From Cyclobacteriaceae bacterium (GTDB taxonomy: Bacteria; Bacteroidota; Bacteroidia; Cytophagales; Cyclobacteriaceae), in the NCBI GenBank assembly GCA_028289505.1, contig JANQPK010000118.1:1-31461 (forward strand): a DNA stretch of 31,461 nucleotides, read 5' to 3'. A model generated the notes under the pieces. That model was not told the origin of the DNA, made no database searches, and was given only the letters and a program-made list of their open reading frames with translations. Positions within the stretch are counted from its first letter, which is position 1, and every line of letters begins with the position of its first letter. Below are positions 1 through 8,009 of this stretch, one piece after another. Position numbers and translations under genes: made by a program.

Positions 1-529
1 TTAAAATGACATCAGATTTAAGTCTTGCAGAGTTGTCTTTGACAAATTTCTCCAAGTTAGATGATCCCACTTCTTCCTCTCCCTCCAGGATGAACTTTAT
101 GTTACAAGGAGGAGAACCTTGTTGGTTAAGGATTTCCAATGCTTTGATGTGCATGTACAGCTGGCCCTTATCATCACAGGAACCTCTTGCATAAATTCTT
201 TCCTCCTTAATAACAGGTTCAAATGGAGGTGAATGCCAAAGCTCGTAGGGATCTGCAGGCTGGACATCATAATGGCCATATACCAGGACCGTTGGTTTAT
301 CTGGGTCTACAATCTGTTCAGCATAAACTATAGGATGGCCTGGGGTAGGACAAATCTCCACTAAGTCCACCCCTGCTTGCTGCAAGGCACTTTGTAGAAA
401 ATCGGCACCTCTCAACACATCTTCCTTGAATTTACTATCAGCACTAACTGAGGGAATACGCAAAAAGGCTAATAACTCGTCTAGAAACCTCTGCCGATTT
501 TCACTGATATAAGATTTGATCTCACTCAT
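1..529 (-). CDS. M20 family dipeptidase, C-terminus cut off by the window
   Basis: This is the N-terminal part (about 176 residues) of a zinc-dependent M20 metallopeptidase of the ArgE/DapE/dipeptidase type; the reading frame is open to the window edge. The ATG at 529 gives MSEIKSYISENRQRFLDELL. Visible M20 signatures are YGHYDVQPADP, whose His and Asp belong to the metal site, RGSCDDKGQ with the bridging Asp, and EGEEEVGS carrying the catalytic and metal-binding glutamates. In the family these enzymes hydrolyse dipeptides or related amides in the cytoplasm. The gene starts 6 nt after the plsY stop, so it is probably the last visible member of the leftward operon. The specific substrate cannot be told from this part. 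Confidence 0.9.
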   Translation of the reverse strand, partial: MSEIKSYISENRQRFLDELLAFLRIPSVSADSKFKEDVLRGADFLQSALQQAGVDLVEICPTPGHPIVYAEQIVDPDKPTVLVYGHYDVQPADPYELWHSPPFEPVIKEERIYARGSCDDKGQLYMHIKALEILNQQGSPPCNIKFILEGEEEVGSSNLEKFVKDNSARLKSDVIL

Positions 530-535
530 GTTATA

Positions 536-1183
536 TTAGTTGTTTTTCCTAGAGGGGAAGTTCGCCTTGTTTTCGGTTCCATCGATAATCCGGTACATAT
601 TCTTTTTGTGGGTAAAGAGCACTACCAGGAAAAAGGTAAAACCGAAGACAATCAAAATTAAATCATTGGGCTCGATATCAGTAATGATTAGCATCACCGG
701 AAAGGTTAAAGTCCCAAAAATCGACCCCACTGAAACATACCTGGTCAACAACAGCACGATCATGAAAACGGCAATGCAAATGGCTGCCACTAATGGATTA
801 ATTCCCAGAACCATGCCCAGTAAGGTGGCTACACCTTTACCTCCTTTGAAGCCTACGTATATGGGAAAGATGTGCCCCAAAACAGCGCTAATTCCAAAAA
901 TCAGTTTGAATAATATGATTTGAGACTCCACGATAAATCCCAGTTGCATCCAAACTGTGGCCAATGTCACCGCGGTCAACCCTTTAAAAACATCCAGAGC
1001 CATTACAAAGATACCTGCTTTGGTACCCAGAACCCTGAAGGTATTAGTAGCTCCAGCGTTGCCACTACCGAAATCTCTTACATCTATTCCCTGATAAGCT
1101 TGTCCCAGCCAAACGGCCGAGGGGAGGGACCCAATTAAATAGGCCAGTATTGCACCGACTGCAATAATGATTTCAACGCTCAT
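536..1183 (-). CDS. plsY: Acyl-phosphate:glycerol-3-phosphate acyltransferase PlsY
   Basis: PlsY is an integral inner-membrane enzyme that transfers an acyl chain from acyl phosphate to glycerol-3-phosphate, giving lysophosphatidic acid, the first committed step of phospholipid synthesis in most bacteria. The 215-residue length is normal. The family signature GSGNAGATN near residue 40 follows a first membrane helix with IGSLPSAVWLG, and a glycine/lysine loop FKGGKGVATLLG lies near residue 115; these loops are known to bind phosphate and glycerol phosphate. Several hydrophobic helices run through the rest, and the tail is basic. It lies 53 nt after the giant secreted-protein gene and 6 nt before the M20 peptidase gene, all leftward. 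Confidence 0.95.
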   Translation of the reverse strand: MSVEIIIAVGAILAYLIGSLPSAVWLGQAYQGIDVRDFGSGNAGATNTFRVLGTKAGIFVMALDVFKGLTAVTLATVWMQLGFIVESQIILFKLIFGISAVLGHIFPIYVGFKGGKGVATLLGMVLGINPLVAAICIAVFMIVLLLTRYVSVGSIFGTLTFPVMLIITDIEPNDLILIVFGFTFFLVVLFTHKKNMYRIIDGTENKANFPSRKNN

Positions 1184-1236
1184 AAACGATCAATTCGTAA
1201 ATAAAGAGCACCAATAATAGTTATTTATAAGCTATA

Positions 1237-4200
1237 TTAAAAACCGTCTCCTGTATCTTCCTCATCATCAGGATCTTCTTGTTCAAAGGTGGTGAAATCT
1301 TCATCAAGAACTTCTTCCTGAGCGAAAGTATTGATTTCATAGGGCTCATCGATGTCCATATAGTCTTTGCGGAATCTATCCACGAACTCCAGCATAAACT
1401 CCATCTCGGTGCTGGCGAAAGCGTATTGTCCGATACCAGCTTTAAAGACTTTACTGTTCTTATTGATTTCAGCATTGAACAATTCATTGGAGGAATAAGT
1501 GTACAGGCGGTTTTCTACATATCCAAAATAGTAGTAGGTAGTAGGAGATGCTTTTATAAAAAGGTGGAATTCTTCATCACCCTCAAGTTTCCTAACTTCT
1601 AAATATCCTTCCAACTTTCCATTGATCTCAGTCTCCAGTATGTTGGCTACCCCTAAATTGCCAACACTATACCAGCTGTTGTATTCCGGAGACCATTTCA
1701 TGTTGACATTTGACAAAACCAGGGCATTTTCCAAATGGCTGGAAATACTGGCTAGGGAAATGAACTCCGTAGTAGACCTCCTTTGGTATTCTTGCGCCTC
1801 GCTCTCACCCACCGCATCAGCCAGTTTATAAAGTAATGCTGATTGATCGGTGTTTGCCGGCGGTGCACCTACCCTGGATATGATATCTCCCATATTCATG
1901 GCCATGGCTTCCATGGCTTTGGTAGGAATTTCAAACTCCAGGGATTGGAAAGTATTCATGATAACTGATTTGTCTTTTAAATTTCCCTTGCCTTTACCTG
2001 ACATGCGGTTTTTGATCTGAGTGCTAGGATAAAGCAAGTTAAGACGTCCTTCAAATCTGATATCTGTAGTATTATCATTGTAGGAAAAGATATTTCCTGA
2101 ATAACTGTTGCCTTTGATTTTATTGGGATCAATTACCTTGTATTCATTGTTTACGGAGTCATATGAAAAGAGTCCCCTAGCATTGAAAACCTCATGATCT
2201 CCGGTATTTCTTTTTTCACTAATGAAGGTACCGTATATATCACCAGTATTGGGATCGATGTTAATTCCGGAGGTAAGAGGTTGTCCAGTTTCTGAGACTG
2301 CCTCACTAACGTTGATTACTAAATCCTGTACTTCCGAATCACTGCTATGTGCCAACCAGGAGTCATTATCCGGAATACTCTTCAGATCCAGCTTTATAAA
2401 CCCATTCATCTGAAGAATACGCCTGTTTGCATAAAGCGTAACATCACCCTTATATAGTGTACCGGGCATAATATATATCCTGTCATTTTCACTGATCTCC
2501 CCGGTGGCTACTGAGAAAATTTGATTGCCCTTGAGCTTTTTATCCCTAACCAAAAGAAAGTTCTTGAAATTGATTTCAAAGGTATCCTGATTGGCATTCA
2601 CATATTGGTATACGGCTTCTCCATCGAAGGCATGTCGGGCGGTTACCGATATTTTGCCGTCATACAAATTGTGGTACCTGTTCATGGTATCAAGGGAAAT
2701 CTGTGCATGTTTGAATCTTTCTATCTCTGCGTTTTCCCTGATAAACACTTGATTACTGTCCGGAATGATCTCAGCATCAGCAACTTTCATATAAGGAACT
2801 CCGGATATTTGCATTTCTAATTTGTCAATGTCATAAACCGCACCTGTGGCATTAAATACCAAAGAATCCATTTCCAATTTGGTGGTATAAAAATAGGATT
2901 GATCGATATCCACATCCTCGGGTTTACTCATGGAAATAATTCGCTTGTCAAGATCCCAACTGGCTTCAGCAATAGAGGTCCGAATCTGTGTAAACGGAAA
3001 ATCCAGGAACGAATTACCTTCCTGCTCAGATTTAATGCCCGCCAGATTTGTTTCAAGGTCAAAATCTAATGATACTCCTTTAGCGACTAAGGAAGGCTTT
3101 TCTGGGTCAGATGATTTAATCTCAAAGTAGGCATCTTCAGCTCCGATTTGGGTTTCCTTCATATTGAAATTCTTTGATATAGATTCTGAGCCACGAGTCG
3201 ACAGCACCCCGTCACCATAAAATCCTGAGGTAGTGATCAAGGAGGTACCTGCCAGGGTAGCGGTGTTGTCATACATATGGAAGGGATCTTCCTTGGAGGT
3301 GATATACATACTGTCGGTTTTGGGAAACCACAACATGCGGTAATCGTTTATGGAAGCCATGGGGTAACTGACACCCTCCACGGTTTTCGGTTTAATTTCC
3401 GCTGTTTCCCCATCTGTGGTTACTGAATCTATATAGTAAACAAAATCATCGCTAAACAGGGTACTGGTTAGGAAGTCTACCTTACCATTGGAGCGCAATC
3501 CATTTTTATCCATGGTGATTTGGTTGTAAACGGTACCTGTCCCGTTATATGTCTTGAAACCCACATAGGGCAATTTATGCTCAAACCCCAAACTGTTGTC
3601 AGGCATGATAACCAGTTCTTCCTCAAATTCCGGAAATATGCCACCAGAGGTGAAGACGCCCTTAAATCGGATGACATTGGGATCACTGCTGCTGGCACTA
3701 TCCAGTTCAAAGGCGGGAATGGTGAAGTAGATGGATTTATCATACACACCATTTAAAGTCTCTTCTCCATCGAAATATACAACCGCTCCCACATCCGCTT
3801 TAAAAATGGGGTATTCGGGATAGATCTTGCGTGCGGATTTGTTGTTTGGCTTGTTAATGTAGAGCACTCCAGCCGTTTCCCGCAGTTGGTTGGAAATGCC
3901 AAGCTTAACATCGTTGTCAATGTCTTCCCCAGGTGCATCGATGCTGAAAGTAATGGAGTCAATCTTTGGCAATCTGATGAGAAAGCTGTCGTAACTAAAT
4001 CGGAACTGCTCCCCAATAAACTGGAAGTTTCCGGCGTTTATCTTGCCATTAAACCTGATATCCCGGTTTTCCAGCATGGTTATTTGACGCTTTCTTGGAT
4101 GTATGTATACATCTAAAAGCTCACTGACGTAAAATTTCTCAATTCCCCTAATAATAATCTCATTGGACGCTAGGTCTAATGTCGCATTTGGTGCTGATGG

Positions 4201-5985
4201 TGATACTGATGGGATTAGAATATTGTCAAAATCTTTACGATCCTGTCGTGATAATACATAGTGATAACCTTTGCGTTTTATCTTCACTAAGTCGGAACGT
4301 GCATTATAATCAACGAAGCCATCCTTCATTAGACCTCTCATTGCTCCCCGGAGCTTATCTGGATTCTGATTCAGTTTTTTCGCAAGATCCGACACATAGA
4401 ACTCATTTGAGTTGGTCTTCTTAGCGTGTCCTACAGCCATGAACAAGGGGTTGAAACCATATAACGCTACCAGAGACTCAAACTTCTTGTTGTTGTAGTA
4501 TTCTTGTGATTCAAACTTGGAGGGCACCTTATTCTTGGCACTGAGAATACTGATGTCCAGACTGTCCGCATCGATGTTCCATTTGATCATATCTGCAGTG
4601 AAGTCGGTCTTGAAGAATGAAGAGGAAAAGGGCAGATCCTTATAAGTCCCCTCATCCTTTAGTATGGTCACCTGATGAAGTTTAGTTTGATACCGAAAAC
4701 GTACCGCTGGATTATGGATGGAGTCATTACCGTGAAAAATGGTAACTCCAGCTCTCTTGGAGGCAATTATACTATCCTGTAGTTGAAAGCTGCGAGACAC
4801 CACCCTTAACCTGGAATTATTGGTTCCTTTGATCTCTATGGTAGAGTTACCTCCCATCATAGAGGTGCTGTACAGTCTATCGCCTCGAAGACCCAAGCCA
4901 CCGCGATAGGACAGCTTTTCATCAGAGATACCTTTGATATCAATATTCTCGGCATACGATACAAACCTTGGATAACTTTTATCTCTGGTTTTTCCGCTGC
5001 TACCTCTATATTCGAATTCACCTTTAACGGGTTCCGACACTTTTCCCTTATAGGTCATCTGGACGTTTGATGCAGCGATCATAGGCTTATCAACCTCAAA
5101 GTTGTAAGAGCTAAAATCGCAAAATACCTCATTGGGGTTTAGACCTACTCCTCCCCAATCAAATCGACCTCCTTTTCCAACAAAGGTTTTGCTGGCAGGC
5201 ATTAGACCACCACTGGTTCCTTTTAGTGAAACAGAATCATTCCTGGTAACAAAGGTCAGATTAGTCATGCTTACCTTTATTACCGATCCAGTTAAGGGCA
5301 TTTGAGGCTCCTCAGCACTCAATATTAAGGCTTTGGCTTCTTCTGCAGTAGTTTCCGAATCTTCCTCCCAATCGGTATTCCAATCCTCTTCTTCACCATC
5401 CCAGTCGCTAAACCAGTCGTTTTCTTCTTCAACCTGCTCTTTAACAGGTTCTTGAGGCTCTTCAGCTGGTTCCTCTTGGACGGCAGCCGATTCATCAACA
5501 TATTCGAAGTCGATAGAGCCACCATCTATCAGAAGCGTATTATAATTAGAAGCAAATAGCGCTCTTTGATCTAAAAGTAACCTGGTTGATTCCAGAAATG
5601 CCAGAATGGCTCGGTTCTGCTGATACTGAGCGGCAGCGTGTAAGGTGGCAACGAAATTGTTAAATACCTGATTGTTTACATCGGCATGACCCGAGGCGGT
5701 TACAATCAATTGGGTCAAAAGCTGAAAATGGGGGTCAAGCTTAAATCCTTTTTCCCTCAATAAGGTATATGATGCGATTAGTTGTTTCTTTTGCTCAATT
5801 GGTATATCCCCTTTCCAGGTCTGCTCGAAATCCATTCCCAGTTGCGGCATACCTCTTTCTTGAAAAACCGCAGCCAAATCCTGTCCAAATAACAAGGGAT
5901 CCTGGTTAAATTGGAGCTTTTGTGCCTTCAGGAATAGAGGCATAAAAAGAATAACCCATATTAAAAAGTATCGAACGGTATTCAT
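1237..5985 (-). CDS. Very large secreted protein of unknown function (1582 aa)
   Basis: I do not recognise a named family. The chosen ATG at 5985 gives a clear signal peptide (MNTVRYFLIWVILFMPLFLK, then AQ) and lies 2 nt after the prmA stop, with AAGG a few bases upstream; an in-frame start at 6018 would only add 11 residues overlapping prmA. Order of parts: signal peptide; helical N-domain to about residue 160; a strongly acidic Glu/Asp/Trp-rich linker about 163-220; a long beta-rich region with many short alternating polar/hydrophobic strands, recalling AsmA-like or beta-solenoid proteins; an embedded segment about 525-578 (FYVSDLAKKLNQNPDKLRGA to KIKRKGYHYV) that looks like a winged helix; more beta repeats; and a final acidic tail of about 28 residues ending EEDTGDGF. 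A periplasmic or outer-membrane-associated location is inferred from the signal peptide. There is no obvious catalytic motif. Confidence 0.85.
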   Translation of the reverse strand: MNTVRYFLIWVILFMPLFLKAQKLQFNQDPLLFGQDLAAVFQERGMPQLGMDFEQTWKGDIPIEQKKQLIASYTLLREKGFKLDPHFQLLTQLIVTASGHADVNNQVFNNFVATLHAAAQYQQNRAILAFLESTRLLLDQRALFASNYNTLLIDGGSIDFEYVDESAAVQEEPAEEPQEPVKEQVEEENDWFSDWDGEEEDWNTDWEEDSETTAEEAKALILSAEEPQMPLTGSVIKVSMTNLTFVTRNDSVSLKGTSGGLMPASKTFVGKGGRFDWGGVGLNPNEVFCDFSSYNFEVDKPMIAASNVQMTYKGKVSEPVKGEFEYRGSSGKTRDKSYPRFVSYAENIDIKGISDEKLSYRGGLGLRGDRLYSTSMMGGNSTIEIKGTNNSRLRVVSRSFQLQDSIIASKRAGVTIFHGNDSIHNPAVRFRYQTKLHQVTILKDEGTYKDLPFSSSFFKTDFTADMIKWNIDADSLDISILSAKNKVPSKFESQEYYNNKKFESLVALYGFNPLFMAVGHAKKTNSNEFYVSDLAKKLNQNPDKLRGAMRGLMKDGFVDYNARSDLVKIKRKGYHYVLSRQDRKDFDNILIPSVSPSAPNATLDLASNEIIIRGIEKFYVSELLDVYIHPRKRQITMLENRDIRFNGKINAGNFQFIGEQFRFSYDSFLIRLPKIDSITFSIDAPGEDIDNDVKLGISNQLRETAGVLYINKPNNKSARKIYPEYPIFKADVGAVVYFDGEETLNGVYDKSIYFTIPAFELDSASSSDPNVIRFKGVFTSGGIFPEFEEELVIMPDNSLGFEHKLPYVGFKTYNGTGTVYNQITMDKNGLRSNGKVDFLTSTLFSDDFVYYIDSVTTDGETAEIKPKTVEGVSYPMASINDYRMLWFPKTDSMYITSKEDPFHMYDNTATLAGTSLITTSGFYGDGVLSTRGSESISKNFNMKETQIGAEDAYFEIKSSDPEKPSLVAKGVSLDFDLETNLAGIKSEQEGNSFLDFPFTQIRTSIAEASWDLDKRIISMSKPEDVDIDQSYFYTTKLEMDSLVFNATGAVYDIDKLEMQISGVPYMKVADAEIIPDSNQVFIRENAEIERFKHAQISLDTMNRYHNLYDGKISVTARHAFDGEAVYQYVNANQDTFEINFKNFLLVRDKKLKGNQIFSVATGEISENDRIYIMPGTLYKGDVTLYANRRILQMNGFIKLDLKSIPDNDSWLAHSSDSEVQDLVINVSEAVSETGQPLTSGINIDPNTGDIYGTFISEKRNTGDHEVFNARGLFSYDSVNNEYKVIDPNKIKGNSYSGNIFSYNDNTTDIRFEGRLNLLYPSTQIKNRMSGKGKGNLKDKSVIMNTFQSLEFEIPTKAMEAMAMNMGDIISRVGAPPANTDQSALLYKLADAVGESEAQEYQRRSTTEFISLASISSHLENALVLSNVNMKWSPEYNSWYSVGNLGVANILETEINGKLEGYLEVRKLEGDEEFHLFIKASPTTYYYFGYVENRLYTYSSNELFNAEINKNSKVFKAGIGQYAFASTEMEFMLEFVDRFRKDYMDIDEPYEINTFAQEEVLDEDFTTFEQEDPDDEEDTGDGF

Positions 5986-5987
5986 GC

Positions 5988-6812
5988 TTATACCTTTTTG
6001 AGCAACAAACAGGCCCACTGCTGCTCAGCTGTTTGTTTTACTACGTGAAGCCCAACCGCTTCAATTTCCTTAACGATAATTGGCAAATCAAATGTATAAA
6101 AACCACTAATTATTAGTGATCCGGATGCATTTAGATGTCTTTCATAAACCGAAAGTTCCGATAAAAGTACATTCCGATTGATGTTGGCCAGTATCAAATC
6201 GAAACTGCTTTCCGGAGAAAGCATTGACACTGTACCTTCTTTAACGATTATATTCTGACAACTGTTCAGAACTTTGTTATCAACGGTATTACTAACTGCA
6301 TAAGGATCATTGTCCAAGGAAAAAATACTGGATGCCCCTCTCATTTCTGCAAGAATACTTAGAATTCCGGTGCCACAGCCAACGTCTAGCACCTTCTTAC
6401 CAACATGATCAATTTGCAACTGGAAGCGTACTACTTGCCGGGTAGTCTCGTGATGTCCTGTACCAAAGGCCATTTTAGGATCAATAATGATCTCGTATGG
6501 AAAGCTATCCTTTTTTTGATGGAAACTAGCCCTGATCCTACACTGATCATCAATTTCAATAGGCTCAAATGTTCTCTCCCAGATCTCGTTCCAATTCCGG
6601 TCCGATAGCTTCTTAGATGTAAAACTGGTCCTTAACGCATATCTTTCAAATAACTCAGAAAGAATATCTGGGTTATGGTTTTTTAGTGGCTGGTAGGCTT
6701 TAAAGCCATCATTGGTATCCAGAAATGACTCATATCCCAATTGATGTAGCTCTGCAGTTAACAGGTCTTTAAGATCCTGCTGACAATTAATATCTACTTC
6801 TACAAAATCCAT
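5988..6812 (-). CDS. prmA: Ribosomal protein L11 methyltransferase PrmA
   Basis: PrmA is a cytoplasmic SAM-dependent enzyme that trimethylates ribosomal protein L11. The 274-residue product has an N-terminal substrate-recognition domain and a class I methyltransferase fold: MAFGTGHHETTRQ at about 114-126, the SAM-binding glycine loop VLDVGCGTG at 141-149, the acidic residue after strand 2 in SLDNDP near 165-170, and the substrate-side motif LANINRNVL around 208-216. Length is slightly below the E. coli enzyme. The ATG at 6812 overlaps the stop of the upstream gene by one base (TAATG), which implies translational coupling; the downstream giant gene starts 2 nt after its stop. Confidence 0.95.
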   Translation of the reverse strand: MDFVEVDINCQQDLKDLLTAELHQLGYESFLDTNDGFKAYQPLKNHNPDILSELFERYALRTSFTSKKLSDRNWNEIWERTFEPIEIDDQCRIRASFHQKKDSFPYEIIIDPKMAFGTGHHETTRQVVRFQLQIDHVGKKVLDVGCGTGILSILAEMRGASSIFSLDNDPYAVSNTVDNKVLNSCQNIIVKEGTVSMLSPESSFDLILANINRNVLLSELSVYERHLNASGSLIISGFYTFDLPIIVKEIEAVGLHVVKQTAEQQWACLLLKKV

Positions 6813-7168
6813 TAGTTATTACATCCTGCGAATGACTGGATGTCAGTGTAGAAAATGGCAAAATCTGCTAATCCTCGATTCTTTTCAATAAATACTGAGA
6901 AATTGGCAAATGCCGGGGTATCGGTAATAAACCATATACCCGGTTGATCAGCCATTAGTCGGTTATCTTCACGATACACTACCAAATCAGCGAAGGCCTC
7001 CGAATCCTCGACATATGCTCTAAAGTTAGCTTCATTTGGGTCTTCCGTGATATGGACCACGCCATATAGTTGGCAAGCATCAAATCCTTGGGCACACGTA
7101 TCACTAACACTAACACCTATTAATGTGAGGATAAAACTAAAGTAGAAGGCTGTATAAACCCACCTCAT
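6812..7168 (-). CDS. Small secreted repeat protein, 7(1) septoil knot / DUF6150-like
   Basis: A 118-residue protein with an N-terminal signal peptide of about 27 residues (MRWVYTAFYFSFILTLIGVS onward). The mature part is built of about five repeats of 13-15 residues following the pattern A-[D/N]-h-x-h-[Y/F] (EAFADLVVYREDN, PAFANFSVFIEKN, RGLADFAIFYTDI). Cys32 and Cys116 bracket the repeats and could form a disulfide in the periplasm. From memory this pattern matches the family called DUF6150, later named for a predicted 7(1) torus-knot fold; I could not verify that by search. Its function is unknown. It sits between tpiA (36 nt upstream) and prmA (1-base overlap) in a leftward operon. The repeats and signal peptide are certain; the family name is a recollection. 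Confidence 0.8.
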   Translation of the reverse strand: MRWVYTAFYFSFILTLIGVSVSDTCAQGFDACQLYGVVHITEDPNEANFRAYVEDSEAFADLVVYREDNRLMADQPGIWFITDTPAFANFSVFIEKNRGLADFAIFYTDIQSFAGCNN

Positions 7169-7204
7169 TTATAACACAATATTACATTCATTGGATTTTG
7201 AATC

Positions 7205-7969
7205 CTATTCAAAACTGCGGGCAATAGCCAAGAAATCAGCCGCATTAAGACTGGCTCCGCCAATTAATCCCCCATCGACATCTGCTCCAGCAAAAATCTC
7301 ATTGGCATTAGAAGGCTTACAACTACCACCATAAAGAATGGAAATACCCTGAGCAATATCATGGCCATATTGATCTGCCAGATGAGATCTGATGGAAGCA
7401 TGCATCTCCTGCGCCTGCTCTGCTGAAGCGGTCCTTCCGGTTCCGATAGCCCAAATAGGTTCGTAAGCAATGACTATCTCACTGATGCGCTCTGCACTTA
7501 GCTTAAACAAGCTTTCAGTAAGTTGCTGGTTGACATAAGCCTCTTGCATATTGGATTCACGCACCGATAGTGGCTCTCCACAACAAAAAATTGGTTTGAG
7601 ATTTTGATTTAAAACAGCTTCAACCTTGGAGGCCAATAGTTCGTTGGTTTCCGAAAAGTACTCTCTTCTTTCACTGTGTCCTAGGATCACATACTCTACC
7701 CCCAATGCCTTTAACATAGGTGCTGACACCTCTCCGGTGTAAGCCCCTGCTTCTTCTTGATGACAGTTTTGGGCCGACAAAAATAACCCCTGGGTTTGGG
7801 CCACTGTTTTGGCTAATTCCGCTAGATAAATAAACGGTGGTGCCAGTATAATTTTGTCTGAGTTAGTAGTCTCTTGGGAAAGGGATTGCTGGATATCAGC
7901 CACCAGGGATAAAGCTTGGTCCCAATCCTTGTTCATTTTCCAATTACCGGCAACTATTCGATCTCTCAT
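7205..7969 (-). CDS. tpiA: Triosephosphate isomerase
   Basis: TpiA interconverts dihydroxyacetone phosphate and glyceraldehyde-3-phosphate in glycolysis and gluconeogenesis. With the ATG at 7969 the product has 254 residues, the usual size, and begins MRDRIVAGNWKMN with the active-site Asn9 and Lys11. The catalytic histidine is His98 in VILGHSERR, the catalytic glutamate is Glu170 in VIAYEPIWAIGTG, and the phosphate-binding loops are GGSCKP and GLIGGASL near the C-terminus. A TTG 18 bases upstream at 7987 is in frame but adds MGKIID, which the family does not have, so I reject it. The gene starts 40 nt after uvrA ends and is probably co-transcribed with it. Confidence 0.97.
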   Translation of the reverse strand: MRDRIVAGNWKMNKDWDQALSLVADIQQSLSQETTNSDKIILAPPFIYLAELAKTVAQTQGLFLSAQNCHQEEAGAYTGEVSAPMLKALGVEYVILGHSERREYFSETNELLASKVEAVLNQNLKPIFCCGEPLSVRESNMQEAYVNQQLTESLFKLSAERISEIVIAYEPIWAIGTGRTASAEQAQEMHASIRSHLADQYGHDIAQGISILYGGSCKPSNANEIFAGADVDGGLIGGASLNAADFLAIARSFE

Positions 7970-8009
7970 ATCAATTATTTTCCCCAAATATAACGTTATA
8001 AAGTACCCG

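Noticed and set aside
540..923. 127-codon plus-strand open frame opposite plsY
   Set aside because: The complementary strand gives a full PlsY with its GSGNAGATN signature; the antisense frame has no recognisable domain.
5986..6018. 11-residue N-terminal extension of the giant protein overlapping prmA
   Set aside because: The ATG at 5985 gives a clean signal peptide with a short AAGG upstream; the extension would place polar residues before it.
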